A DNA stretch of 64,000 nucleotides from Phytobacter palmae. Its GTDB lineage: Bacteria; Pseudomonadota; Gammaproteobacteria; Enterobacterales; Enterobacteriaceae. A model generated the notes under the pieces. That model ran no database searches and was not told the DNA's origin. It saw only the letters and a list, made by a program, of their open reading frames with translations. The position numbers and the translations under genes were made by a program. The stretch is taken from NCBI GenBank assembly GCA_900112785.1, contig FONB01000019.1, forward strand, positions 1 through 64,000, written 5' to 3'. The first letter of the stretch is position 1, and every line of letters starts with the position of its first letter. This document shows positions 51,948 through 60,259 of this stretch, in pieces.

Positions 51948-52705
51948 CCGGGCATCGTTATACCCGTTACGGGAGTTTGCAAAGCAAAGTGGTGGTGATA
52001 ACCGGCGGGGCCAGCGGGATTGGCGCGGATCTGGTGGCGGCGTTTTGCCAGCAGGAGAGCCGGGTACATTTCCTTGATATTGATGTGACGGCGGGTACTG
52101 CGCTGGCGCAAGTGCGCGGCGCCCATTTTCACGCAGTCGACGTGCGAAACATTGCCGCGTTGCGTGAGGTGACAGGCAACATTGCTGCCCGGGAAGGCCG
52201 AATTGATGTGCTGATCAATAACGCCGCCCGGGACGACCGAACCGATACCCTGACCGTAGAACCAGAAGCCTGGCGTGAAAGCCTGGCGGTAAACCTCGAT
52301 CATCAGTTTTTTGCCAGCCAGGCTGTGGCCGCGGTAATGCAAAAAGGCGAGGGCGGCAACATCATTCTGACCAGCTCCACCAGCTTTATGAAGGGCAGAC
52401 CGGGGATGGCCGGTTACACCACCTCCAAGGCGGCGATTGTCGGGCTAAGTCAGACGCTGGCACGTGAGCTGGGGCCGTCGGGTATTCGCGTAAACTGCAT
52501 CGTACCGGGGGCAATTTCCACTCCACGTCAGCAGGCGCTGTGGCGCACGCCGGAGTCCGAAAAGGAGATCCAGGCCATGCAGTCGCTGGATATCACCCTT
52601 GAGGGCCGGGATGTTGCCGCTATGGCGCTGTTTATCGCTTCCGATGACGCTCGTGGCTGTACGGGCGCACTCTTTTTTATTGATGCCGGTATCCGTCTGG
52701 TGTGA
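51944..52705 (+). CDS. SDR-family oxidoreductase
   Basis: A 253-residue classical SDR: VVVITGGASGIGADLVAAF, LINNAARDDRTD (NNAA), IILTSSTSFM (Ser) and AGYTTSKAAIV (YxxxK), with a C-terminal GALFFIDAGIRLV. It overlaps the hydrolase stop by ATGA and closes the operon. It probably oxidises the alcohol released from the imported ester. It converges with the UmuD-like gene nine bases away. Confidence 0.88.
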   Translation: MTGHRYTRYGSLQSKVVVITGGASGIGADLVAAFCQQESRVHFLDIDVTAGTALAQVRGAHFHAVDVRNIAALREVTGNIAAREGRIDVLINNAARDDRTDTLTVEPEAWRESLAVNLDHQFFASQAVAAVMQKGEGGNIILTSSTSFMKGRPGMAGYTTSKAAIVGLSQTLARELGPSGIRVNCIVPGAISTPRQQALWRTPESEKEIQAMQSLDITLEGRDVAAMALFIASDDARGCTGALFFIDAGIRLV

Positions 52706-52713
52706 CCCCGTCT

Positions 52714-53106
52714 TCACCCCCGCACGCTCGCCGCACGGACGTGCAGAGTGCGCCGGGGCGTCGTGATGATGGTGGTTACAACGCCGACGATATGCGCACC
52801 TTCCTCTTCATCAATGTACACCGTGCGATAGTTTTCGTTTTCCGCCACCAGGCGCGGCGGAGAGACGCGTAAACGGCGGACGGTAAAACCGCTCAGCAGA
52901 CGTGCTACGACGATATCGCCATCCACCGGCTGCAGGCTGCTGTCTACCAATAGTAACGATCCGGGCAGGATCGCCGCGCCGCACATGGCATCGCTGGCGG
53001 TGCGCAGCACGTAAGTTGCTGACGGATGGCTTATCAGATGTGCCACAAGGTCGATCGCACCTTCGATGTAATCGGCCGCCGGGCTGGGAAAAGCGCTGGT
53101 TGTCAT
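52714..53106 (-). CDS. UmuD'-like protein with a dead Ser/Lys dyad
   Basis: A 130-residue S24-family protein closely related to UmuD: FPSPAADYIEGAIDL and SHPSATYVLR align with FPSPAADYVEQRIDL and QHPSATYFVK. It begins at the UmuD' boundary (UmuD is cleaved at Cys24-Gly25, directly before FPSPA). The catalytic Ser60 (GDSM) is Ala40 (SDAM), and Lys97 (FTVKKL) is Arg77 (FTVRRL), so no autocleavage or protease activity is expected. Start at 53106 has GGGAG upstream. No umuC is adjacent. A LexA box lies at 53221. It may mimic or titrate UmuD' in SOS mutagenesis, or bind RecA or DinB. Longer N-terminal frames (Met at 53136) are possible but not UmuD-like. Confidence 0.85.
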   Translation of the reverse strand: MTTSAFPSPAADYIEGAIDLVAHLISHPSATYVLRTASDAMCGAAILPGSLLLVDSSLQPVDGDIVVARLLSGFTVRRLRVSPPRLVAENENYRTVYIDEEEGAHIVGVVTTIITTPRRTLHVRAASVRG

Positions 53107-53220
53107 CGCATGTCGCTCCCATGTAATAACAGGCATAAGTCTGCCTGACCAATCTGTAGACGTCCTGGTAAAAGTGAGGCTTTCGCCGTTGATACATCCA
53201 TGGTTACTGTTTTTATGAAT

Positions 53221-53240
53221 TACTGTGTTTATATACAGTA
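53221..53240. promoter_or_regulatory. LexA (SOS) box
   Basis: TACTGTGTTTATATACAGTA has the CTG-N10-CAG core and the flanking TA/TA of the LexA consensus TACTGTATATATATACAGTA, differing at two inner bases. It lies 115 bases upstream of the UmuD'-like start and 252 bases upstream of the divergent AI-2E transporter. The UmuD-like gene is the natural target. Confidence 0.88.
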
Positions 53241-53491
53241 TCGTCAAAAAAGCACATCGATCAAGCTGTCCCGGCTCGATTTTTGTGAAGAGATTGATGG
53301 AACAAGGATTTTTGTAATGTGATGAAAAAATGCGCGCTCTGACTATTTCCGATCATCATCTGCGTGCAGGCAACCGTGAGAATAATAAGGGAAATAATGC
53401 TATTTCGGATATGGCGTATTATTTCCCGGCGGCAGACCTTTTTTACATTCAGGGGGCCAGCCACTACACTTAGCAGCAGTTTAACCATTGG

Positions 53492-54568
53492 ATGGCGAAG
53501 ATGACGGCTCTGAAAACTCATAATTTCTTTTTTATCGTTCTGTTGTTGCTGGTCAGCCTGGCGTTTTTTAGCCTGATCCAGCCGTACTATGCTGCTATTA
53601 TCTGGGCCGTTATTCTGGCGCTTATTTTTTATCCGCTACGGGTAAAATTAACCGGTTGGTTGCGCGGGCGTGACGGTATTGCTTCGTTACTGACTGTGCT
53701 ACTTATCTGCGTGTTAGTTTTTATTCCTCTGATGATTATTGTCACGTCACTGATTGCGGAAATTAATGCGCTCTATCAACGCTTGCAAAATAACGCCACG
53801 GACTTGCCGCAACTCTTTACTGACAGTATTAGTTATCTGCCTGGCTGGGCGCAGGGATATTTGCGTGAAAATGACTTTGATTCCGTAGGTGCCATCCGCG
53901 AAAAATTATCCGGCGTGGCGCTGAGCTCCGGGCGATATCTGGCTGGCAGCGCGGTAATCATCGGTAAAAATACGCTGAGTATTAGCGTCAGTTTCTGTCT
54001 GATGGTCTATTTGTTGTTCTTTTTACTGAAAGACGGATCCCGGCTGGTACGCAGAATATTTACGGCTATTCCGTTGACGGACAAAATCAAACGCCGCCTG
54101 TTTCATAAATTTGCCAGCGTCTCCAGGGCTACGGTAAAAGGGACACTGGTGGTGGCGATTGTGCAGGGCGCGTTAGGGGGCTTTGGCTTCTGGTTTTCGG
54201 ACATTAACGGCAGTCTGCTGTGGGGTTCGCTGATGGCCTTTCTGTCGCTGATCCCGGCGGTCGGCACAGCGCTTATCTGGGTCCCGGCGGCTATTTTTCT
54301 CTTCTCCACCGGGGAAATTATCACCGGAACCATGATGTCGCTCTATTTTATCGTGGTGGTGGGGCTGGCTGATAATATCCTGCGGCCATTATTAGTCGGC
54401 AAAGATACCCGAATGCCTGACTATTTAATTTTGCTGACTACGCTCGGCGGGCTGCAATTCTTTGGCATTAATGGTTTTGTCCTCGGGCCAATGATTGCCG
54501 GGCTGTTTATTGCATCCTGGAATTTACTTGCCGAAGATCGTGCGCTGGCGATGAAATCGGAACAATAA
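53492..54568 (+). CDS. AI-2E family transporter
   Basis: A 358-residue membrane protein with about eight hydrophobic segments and the family core FWFSDINGSLLWGSLMAFLSLIPAVGTALIWVPAAIFL, GLADNILRPLLVGKDTRMPDYLILLTTLGGLQFFGINGFVLGPMIAGLF. In E. coli the family member tqsA (ydgG) lies beside mdtJ, but this sequence differs enough that orthology is uncertain. It may export a small signal or metabolite, or act as a Na+/H+ antiporter as some members do. A second Met at 53501 is possible. Confidence 0.82.
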   Translation: MAKMTALKTHNFFFIVLLLLVSLAFFSLIQPYYAAIIWAVILALIFYPLRVKLTGWLRGRDGIASLLTVLLICVLVFIPLMIIVTSLIAEINALYQRLQNNATDLPQLFTDSISYLPGWAQGYLRENDFDSVGAIREKLSGVALSSGRYLAGSAVIIGKNTLSISVSFCLMVYLLFFLLKDGSRLVRRIFTAIPLTDKIKRRLFHKFASVSRATVKGTLVVAIVQGALGGFGFWFSDINGSLLWGSLMAFLSLIPAVGTALIWVPAAIFLFSTGEIITGTMMSLYFIVVVGLADNILRPLLVGKDTRMPDYLILLTTLGGLQFFGINGFVLGPMIAGLFIASWNLLAEDRALAMKSEQ

Positions 54569-54575
54569 TCTGTCT

Positions 54576-54617
54576 CGCCGCCGCGCATATTTTATCCGGC
54601 GGCGGTGATGAGTTTTT
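54576..54617 (+). terminator. terminator after the AI-2E transporter
   Basis: CGCCGCCG at 54576-54583 pairs with CGGCGGCG at 54597-54604. A TTTTTT run follows seven bases later (54612-54617). It begins seven bases after the stop codon. Confidence 0.6.
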
Positions 54618-54756
54618 TACACGTCTGGTCGCCAGCGGTAAAGAAGTGAAAAGAATTTGAGGAAAAACAGGCCCTGTGGTAGAAATAGGGCGTGTTTTAC
54701 TACTGAGGACAATCGTTCCGCCACGATGAGAAGCAATGTGCGGATATTGTAATTTT

Positions 54757-54855
54757 ATGGATAATTTGTTCAGGACGTTCATCTCTGGCTTTTCCCGTCT
54801 TACTTCTTCTGCCTGCCTGCTTTCCGGCGAACAACACTGGCGCTCGGCACTATAG
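54757..54855 (+). CDS. candidate 32-residue leader peptide upstream of mdtJI
   Basis: MDNLFRTFISGFSRLTSSAC then LLSGEQHWRSAL and TAG, ending 110 bases before mdtJ. E. coli mdtJI is known to have an upstream small open reading frame (mdtU) involved in spermidine-dependent expression; position and size fit, but I cannot confirm sequence identity from memory. Ribosome-binding site is weak. Confidence 0.45.
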   Translation: MDNLFRTFISGFSRLTSSACLLSGEQHWRSAL

Positions 54856-54965
54856 TCCTTTTCTCTCTGCTCAGGCTCGCGTAAACCACGCGACTTTCAT
54901 TTTTACACTTTGGGTTTTCCGTTATGGAAAGACCCTGCGGGATTATATTCTCAAGCAGGAGAAGG

Positions 54966-55331
54966 ATGATGATTTACTGGGTATTATTAGCACTGGCCAT
55001 TGTGGCTGAAATAACCGGCACATTATTAATGAAGTGGGCAAGTGTTACTAACGGGCACACCGGTTTTATTCTGATGCTGGTGATGATTGCACTGTCATAT
55101 ATTTTATTATCATTCGCAGTTAAAAAAATCGCTCTCGGCGTGGCTTACGCTCTGTGGGAGGGGATTGGTATTTTATTGATCACCTTGTTTAGCGTTGTGT
55201 TATTTGATGAAGCGCTCTCCCCGATGAAAATTGCCGGGCTGATGACGCTGGTCGCCGGGATTGTACTTATCAAATCGGGCACCCGCAAAGCGGTCAATAC
55301 ACCGCAGGAGCGTCGCAATGCAACAGTTTGA
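54966..55331 (+). CDS. mdtJ: spermidine export subunit MdtJ (SMR family)
   Basis: A 121-residue small multidrug resistance protein with four helices: [30 protein letters not shown] holds the membrane Glu15, and [13 protein letters not shown] is the conserved helix 3. It matches MdtJ in length and start (E. coli [20 protein letters not shown]). AGGAGAAGG precedes the ATG. It works as a heterodimer with MdtI to export spermidine. The C-terminus overlaps mdtI by 14 bases. Confidence 0.95.
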   Translation: MMIYWVLLALAIVAEITGTLLMKWASVTNGHTGFILMLVMIALSYILLSFAVKKIALGVAYALWEGIGILLITLFSVVLFDEALSPMKIAGLMTLVAGIVLIKSGTRKAVNTPQERRNATV

Positions 55332-55647
55332 GTGGGTTCACGGCGCCTGGCTGGCGGTGGCTATTATTCTGGAGATCGTCGGCAATATTTTCCTTAAATT
55401 TTCAGCGGGGTTTCGCCATAAATTATATGGGATTGGCTCGCTGGTGGCGGTGCTTGGTGCCTTTGCTGCGCTGTCACAGGCGGTAAAAGGTATAGATTTG
55501 TCAGTGGCTTACGCACTCTGGGGCGGATTCGGTATTGCCGCGACTCTGGCGGCGGGCTGGATCCTCTTCGGCCAGCGCCTGAATAATAAAGGCTGGGTAG
55601 GGGTTATCTTACTGATTGCTGGTATGATACTAATAAAACTCGCCTGA
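55318..55647 (+). CDS. mdtI: spermidine export subunit MdtI (SMR family)
   Basis: A 109-residue SMR protein: [20 protein letters not shown] with the membrane Glu, then [24 protein letters not shown]. Length and sequence are those of MdtI. GGAG lies before the start. It is translationally coupled to mdtJ. The order mdtJ-mdtI and the linkage to ydgD/asr match E. coli. Confidence 0.95.
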   Translation: MQQFEWVHGAWLAVAIILEIVGNIFLKFSAGFRHKLYGIGSLVAVLGAFAALSQAVKGIDLSVAYALWGGFGIAATLAAGWILFGQRLNNKGWVGVILLIAGMILIKLA

Positions 55648-55653
55648 TGTGAT

Positions 55654-55676
55654 CGCTGCCCGAATAAGGGGCAGCG
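55654..55676 (+). terminator. hairpin after mdtI
   Basis: CGCTGCCC and GGGCAGCG form an eight-base perfect stem with a GAATAAG-type loop seven bases after the mdtI stop. There is no T-run, so it is a weak or processing hairpin. Confidence 0.45.
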
Positions 55677-55758
55677 AAATCCACCGACTGTATTACGCTT
55701 AGTTAACGGAAGTCCTCAACCGGCTGTTTTTCCTGTTAAGGATAGAGGGAGGCAGTGC

Positions 55759-57921
55759 ATGTTGAACCCATTTAGCTGGCGGAATATCCCGAATGCCAAA
55801 ACCCTGTTCGTCATGATATTCCTGGCGGGCATTGGGCTTATTATTTCCATTGTCGCGCTGCTCTATCTTTCATTGCATCTTATCAGTAGCAAAGCTAACG
55901 AAATTGATGAACATCGCACCGCTCTGTCTGTGCAGGGGGCGATCCAGACCTCGGTAAATCGTGTGCGTTCGCTGGTTATTGATAATGCCGTCTGGGATGA
56001 TGCGGTGCGGGAGGCCTATCGCCCGGAGCTTGACACCCAGTGGCTCTACAAAACCTGGGGTGAGGGATTTAAGGTCAATAACCTCTATGACGGCACCTTT
56101 ATTCTTGATGAAAACTTTCACGTCTTATGGGGAGCGTTTCACAGCACCAGGTTTACAGAACGTTCACTCGACTTTTTTGGTAAGGGTTTACAAAGTCTCA
56201 TCCGTAATAATTCGGCTTCGCTGATTTCCAGTAATGAAATTGTTGCCGGGATCACCCGTACCCGCAGCGGCACTGCGTTTATCGGGATTGGCCTTATCCG
56301 CCCGATGGTGGGAAATTTAGAGATTAATGATAATACCCGGCGTTACCTGGTGATCACCCGCCACCTGAATACACAAATCCTTAAAGAGCTGGGCGATACA
56401 TTCCAGATAGCTGATTTAGCGTTCTCCGAGCAGAGGCCGGATGAATTCGCCGTGCCGCTGGAAAGTTCGGCGGGGGAAGTGCTGGGCTGGTTAGACTGGT
56501 CACGGCGCTTGCCGGGCGCAGAGGCTGCCGAAGCGGCTTCTGCGAATATCCGTCAAATCGCCCTGCTGGCATCGGGATTAATCCTCCTGTTTATTCTTCT
56601 GAGCAGCGCCGGGTTGTATAAGCTGGCGAAAGGGGAAAATATTGCCCGCCAAATTGCCTTAACCGACTGGCTGAGTCACCTGCCTAATCGCCGCGCCCTG
56701 ATTGAACATCTCGATAAACTCGCCGCGCAGGGTGATACCAGTATGATGAGCGTCGCTTTTGTCGATCTTGATGGGTTCAAAGATGTGAACGACATTTACG
56801 GGCATGACGTTGGCGACCGCCTGATCCGAACCATCGCCCGGACGCTACGGGAAAAAGTACCGGCGCAGGGAATGCTGGCGCGGATGGGGGGCGATGAGTT
56901 TGCCATGACCATTGGCGGCCCCTGGGCAGAGGAACAGACCGCAAGATTTGCCGGGCAAGTACTGGCGTATCTGAATAACCCCATTCAGGTGGGAGAGCGG
57001 ACAATCCATATCGGAGCCAGTATTGGCATCGCCAGCGGCACGCTGGTGGAGTGCACCAGTACTGAGCTTTTCCGCCGTGCTGATATCGCCATGTACCATT
57101 CAAAAAGCCTCGGTAAAGGGCGTATTACGCACTACGACGCGGCGCTGAACAGCGTCCGCGAGCGGCAATTACTGATTGAAAATGATATCCGCAATGGTCT
57201 GGATCGCGATGAATTCGACGTCTGGTATCAGCCCATTGTGGATGCGCGTAGTCTGGCGATGATTGGGGTCGAAGCACTGGTTCGCTGGCCGCGCCGCCCG
57301 GCAGGGGAGCTTAAGCCCGATGATTTTATTGCGATTGCGGAAACCAGTGGCCTGATTTACGAACTGGGGCAATTTGTTCTGCGTCGCGCCTGTAACGATC
57401 TGCAGGCGCACAGCAATTTGAAATTGTCGGTGAATATCTCCCCGGCGCAATTTCGCGATCCCGATTTTGAGGACAAAGTGGCAAATGTGCTGAGAAGTAC
57501 GCGCTTCCCGCCCGCACGTCTGCAACTGGAAGTGACCGAAACCTATGTACTGGAAAACCCGGAGCGTGCGCATATGGCCATTACCACCCTTAAAACGCTG
57601 GGTACGTCGGTCGCGCTGGACGATTTTGGCACCGGATATTCCAGTATCGGCTATTTGCGCCGCTTCAATTTTGAAACGATCAAAATTGATAAATCCCTGG
57701 CCGGACTGGTGGATGATGACGAACAAGCGTCGGCGCTGGTAAGTGGCACGATCCGTATCGCCAGTGCGCTGGGAATGATGGTGGTAGCCGAAGGCGTGGA
57801 AAACGAAAAGCAGATGAAGATGCTACGCCTGGCCGGTTGTGACCAGCTACAAGGCTACTGGTTTAGTGAACCCATGCCGCTGGACAACATCTTGCATTTG
57901 CGTCATCTGCGGCAGGGCTGA
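55759..57921 (+). CDS. CHASE4-GGDEF-EAL cyclic-di-GMP enzyme
   Basis: A 720-residue inner-membrane protein. A transmembrane segment at about 15-43 and another at 265-288 flank a periplasmic CHASE4-like sensor (IQTSVNRVRSLVIDNAVWDDAVR). The GGDEF domain (298-460) has an intact GGDEF at 377-381, DLDGFKDVND and RADIAMYHSKSLGKGR. The EAL domain (475-715) has EAL at 505-507, NISP, EVTET, DDFGTGYSSIGYL, KIDKS and EGVE. Both activities look intact, so it may switch between making and degrading c-di-GMP. It is inserted between mdtI and ydgD relative to E. coli. RBS AGGGAGG. Confidence 0.92.
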   Translation: MLNPFSWRNIPNAKTLFVMIFLAGIGLIISIVALLYLSLHLISSKANEIDEHRTALSVQGAIQTSVNRVRSLVIDNAVWDDAVREAYRPELDTQWLYKTWGEGFKVNNLYDGTFILDENFHVLWGAFHSTRFTERSLDFFGKGLQSLIRNNSASLISSNEIVAGITRTRSGTAFIGIGLIRPMVGNLEINDNTRRYLVITRHLNTQILKELGDTFQIADLAFSEQRPDEFAVPLESSAGEVLGWLDWSRRLPGAEAAEAASANIRQIALLASGLILLFILLSSAGLYKLAKGENIARQIALTDWLSHLPNRRALIEHLDKLAAQGDTSMMSVAFVDLDGFKDVNDIYGHDVGDRLIRTIARTLREKVPAQGMLARMGGDEFAMTIGGPWAEEQTARFAGQVLAYLNNPIQVGERTIHIGASIGIASGTLVECTSTELFRRADIAMYHSKSLGKGRITHYDAALNSVRERQLLIENDIRNGLDRDEFDVWYQPIVDARSLAMIGVEALVRWPRRPAGELKPDDFIAIAETSGLIYELGQFVLRRACNDLQAHSNLKLSVNISPAQFRDPDFEDKVANVLRSTRFPPARLQLEVTETYVLENPERAHMAITTLKTLGTSVALDDFGTGYSSIGYLRRFNFETIKIDKSLAGLVDDDEQASALVSGTIRIASALGMMVVAEGVENEKQMKMLRLAGCDQLQGYWFSEPMPLDNILHLRHLRQG

Positions 57922-57922
57922 T

Positions 57923-58741
57923 TTACTCTTTTGCCAGCGCTTCGAGTTTGTCACGAAAGCCGGTCACCGAAATGGCCCGGTTGTCGGCACGCCAGCGATC
58001 TTTGGCGGCCGGGGCAGAACTTTGTACCGCAATAAGCTGCCAGCCTTCAGCGGTTTTCAGCATCAACGGCGAGCCGCTGTCACCCGGTAACGTATCGCAT
58101 TGGTGAGACAAAACGCTGTTTTGCGCCCAACCGGTAACAATGCAATTTTCATGACTGTACAGGGTCTCCAGATGATCGGCCGGATAACCTGATTGCGTCA
58201 CTTTGCGCTCTGCCACTTTTAGCGCATCCGTCAGCGCCGCTTTATCACCCACAAACAGCGGTAACGGTGTAATGCCGGATGGCGGGTTGCGCAGCATAAC
58301 CAGCCCAAAATCCCACGGGGCAGCGGATGACGGTACGATCCAGCCATCGCCATCGGGTTTCAGCCGCTTACCCAGCGACGGGTCGACACGGCCTTCGATA
58401 TCGTGGATTTCATAGCGCCAGGTTCCTTTCTGCGAAACAAAACGCAGCGCTACCGCTTTATCCGGTTTGCCGTTGGGCGGCGTCAACAGACAATGCCCGG
58501 CGGTTAAGGCCAGGTGAGGAGAAATAAGCGTCGCGGTACATAAATTACCACTGGCCGTTTCCAGTTGGCCAATCGCATCCCACGGGGAGCGGGTGGGTGT
58601 GGTAACGCGAACGCGATCGTCATGACCAAAGAACAGCGTCTTGATCTGAGCCGCATCAATGGTGTCATCACCATCGTCGGCATGTCCGTAAGCAGAAAAG
58701 AGAAAAAACGATCCCAGCAATAGCACAACGGTTTTTCGCAT
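57923..58741 (-). CDS. ydgD: trypsin-like serine protease YdgD
   Basis: A 272-residue exported protease. A signal peptide ([21 protein letters not shown]) is followed by LTAGHCLL (His), [11 protein letters not shown] (Asp) and [11 protein letters not shown] (Ser), the complete S1 triad. Cysteines beside the His and Ser suggest disulfides. Position next to ydgU/asr matches E. coli. It converges with the GGDEF-EAL gene, the stops being one base apart. Confidence 0.92.
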   Translation of the reverse strand: MRKTVVLLLGSFFLFSAYGHADDGDDTIDAAQIKTLFFGHDDRVRVTTPTRSPWDAIGQLETASGNLCTATLISPHLALTAGHCLLTPPNGKPDKAVALRFVSQKGTWRYEIHDIEGRVDPSLGKRLKPDGDGWIVPSSAAPWDFGLVMLRNPPSGITPLPLFVGDKAALTDALKVAERKVTQSGYPADHLETLYSHENCIVTGWAQNSVLSHQCDTLPGDSGSPLMLKTAEGWQLIAVQSSAPAAKDRWRADNRAISVTGFRDKLEALAKE

Positions 58742-58842
58742 ATCACACTCTGGTGGGGTAATTATGATTATTTAATGTGAACCCAGGTTTATAAACTATA
58801 GACGGGGCGAGAAAAAAGTGGGAGCAAAATCAGCGTGCTACA

Positions 58843-58926
58843 TCAGGAAAGAAAAAGCCGAAGGGCAATGAGCGCGCAGACAATCAGCATTAACAGGATG
58901 AACTCGAAACGATAACGTCGCAGCAT
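58843..58926 (-). CDS. ydgU: small membrane protein YdgU
   Basis: A 27-residue protein (MLRRYRFEFILLMLIVCALI then ALRLFLS) consisting of one transmembrane helix with a basic N-terminus. It matches YdgU, the small protein encoded after asr in E. coli (RYRFEFIL..L..CALI..R..LS). GGAGGG precedes the ATG. It lies just beyond the asr terminator and is likely made by readthrough under acid shock. Confidence 0.85.
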   Translation of the reverse strand: MLRRYRFEFILLMLIVCALIALRLFLS

Positions 58927-58937
58927 AGGCCCTCCAG

Positions 58938-58972
58938 AGAAAAACGGCGCTTCACCTCAGGGTTCAGCGCCG
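58938..58972 (-). terminator. rho-independent terminator of asr
   Basis: On the minus strand CGGCGCT pairs with AGCGCCG (58966-58972 and 58945-58951) and is followed by TTTTTCTC. It lies between asr and ydgU, so readthrough would be needed to express ydgU. Confidence 0.75.
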
Positions 58973-59017
58973 ACGATTTACTCAGCCTGTACAGCAGGCG
59001 GGGTATTACACGGTAAC

Positions 59018-59413
59018 TTATGCAGCCGGTTGAGCAGCTGGTTTAGTTGCAGTGTGTTCTACGTGTTTTTTATGGTGTTTTTTAGCAGCCTGAGCTTTCT
59101 GCTCTACAGCCGGTTTAGCTGCTACTTTTTTGTGGTGTTTTTTCTTAGCAGCCTGAGCTTTCTGCTCTACAGCTGGTTTAGCTGCTGCTTTTTTGTGATG
59201 TTTTTTCTTAGCTGCCTGAGCTTTCTGTGCAACGGTTTTTTTCTTGTGAACTTTTTTCACGTGAGTGGTTTTAGCCGGAGCAGCAGCAGGAGCCGCAGTC
59301 GTGGTGGTAGCAGCAGGAGCAGGCGCCGCAGTTGTGGCTGCAGTATCAGCAGCAAACGCAACAGAAGACAGACCCATAGCAGCGGCAACAACCAGAGCTA
59401 ATACTTTTTTCAT
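59018..59413 (-). CDS. asr: acid shock protein Asr
   Basis: A 131-residue exported, very basic protein. The signal peptide [21 protein letters not shown] is followed by an Ala/Thr/Pro-rich segment ([21 protein letters not shown]) and then three near-identical repeats of the [20 protein letters not shown] type. This is the Asr architecture; the repeat number is variable between strains. The start at 59413 is fixed by the signal peptide. Induced strongly by low pH and thought to buffer or protect the periplasm. Confidence 0.95.
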   Translation of the reverse strand: MKKVLALVVAAAMGLSSVAFAADTAATTAAPAPAATTTTAAPAAAPAKTTHVKKVHKKKTVAQKAQAAKKKHHKKAAAKPAVEQKAQAAKKKHHKKVAAKPAVEQKAQAAKKHHKKHVEHTATKPAAQPAA

Positions 59414-59518
59414 TCTGATATCCTCGAATTTGGTTTCATCGTTCAACCCCACTGCGGGGCCGTTGAAGAGACTATACCGACAGAGATGTTGTCTTTCCGT
59501 GAGTGATTGGTTTCGGCG

Positions 59519-59532
59519 TGTAACGGGATGTA
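59519..59532 (-). promoter_or_regulatory. RstA box of the asr promoter
   Basis: On the minus strand TACATCCCGTTACA fits the RstA consensus TACATNTNGTTACA with one mismatch. It is 106 bases upstream of the asr start. RstA is the known acid-responsive activator of asr in E. coli. Confidence 0.75.
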
Positions 59533-59723
59533 CAAACGAGCCGGGGAGCACAGCTTGAGCTATCTGACAGAATGGAAAGATGTTTTTTTCAGTGCGTTAT
59601 GCTTATTCCGCCAGATGTTTAATGTACTTCCGTAAGGTGGATATCATCGGTATTGCCGGAATGAAGCCAGAAAGGGGGGCTGAAAGTCAGTGCGAACACC
59701 AGACGTGTCACCCCGGGCAGGAT

Positions 59724-60194
59724 TTAAAGCAATTTATTCATGTTATAGCCGGTAACCTGATAACCATTAGCTTCATAAACTTTTTTTGCATGCGCATTTT
59801 CGGCAGCGACGCGTAATTTGATTTGCCGGATACCCTGGTCCGTAAGCAGAGCCTCCAGACTTTGCATCGCGCGGCTACCAAGCCCCTGATTGCGAAATGC
59901 GGGCAGCAGGTAAAAATCATAAATAAATGCCGATTGATCCTCCGTATTCACCCGATACCACAAGTAGCCAATCTGTTGTTCGGCGCCGTTTTCCCTATGG
60001 ACGATGCTTTTCAGGCTTTGACCTTGCGTTTTCTCACCGTCGGGCAAGCTGGCGGCGATTTCCCGTTTTGCCTGCGCTAACGCCTCATGCTGGGATAAAT
60101 GATAATTAGCGGCAATTTCCACAGCATAGTCGGGAATAAAATAGGCCAGAAAGCCTGCAAAATCCGTTTCAGACATGGGATGAAGCGTAACCAT
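59724..60194 (-). CDS. GNAT-family N-acetyltransferase
   Basis: A 156-residue GNAT enzyme: QQIGYLWYRVNTEDQSAFIYDFYLLPAFRNQGLGSRAMQSLEALLTDQG holds the acetyl-CoA loop (RNQGLGSRA), and NAHAKKVYEANGYQVTGYNMNKLL is the usual C-terminal strand. It lies between asr and the M32 carboxypeptidase, absent at this place in E. coli K-12. The acceptor is unknown. Confidence 0.88.
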   Translation of the reverse strand: MVTLHPMSETDFAGFLAYFIPDYAVEIAANYHLSQHEALAQAKREIAASLPDGEKTQGQSLKSIVHRENGAEQQIGYLWYRVNTEDQSAFIYDFYLLPAFRNQGLGSRAMQSLEALLTDQGIRQIKLRVAAENAHAKKVYEANGYQVTGYNMNKLL

Positions 60195-60259
60195 ATTTTG
60201 CCTTTCAGAGTGTGGACGGGCACAGTTCAGCGCGCGGTGCGTGAACTGTGCCGGGATGA

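Noticed and set aside
53492-54568. Naming the AI-2E transporter tqsA
   Set aside because: The position beside mdtJ fits, but the sequence differs strongly from the E. coli TqsA I remember, so orthology is not safe.
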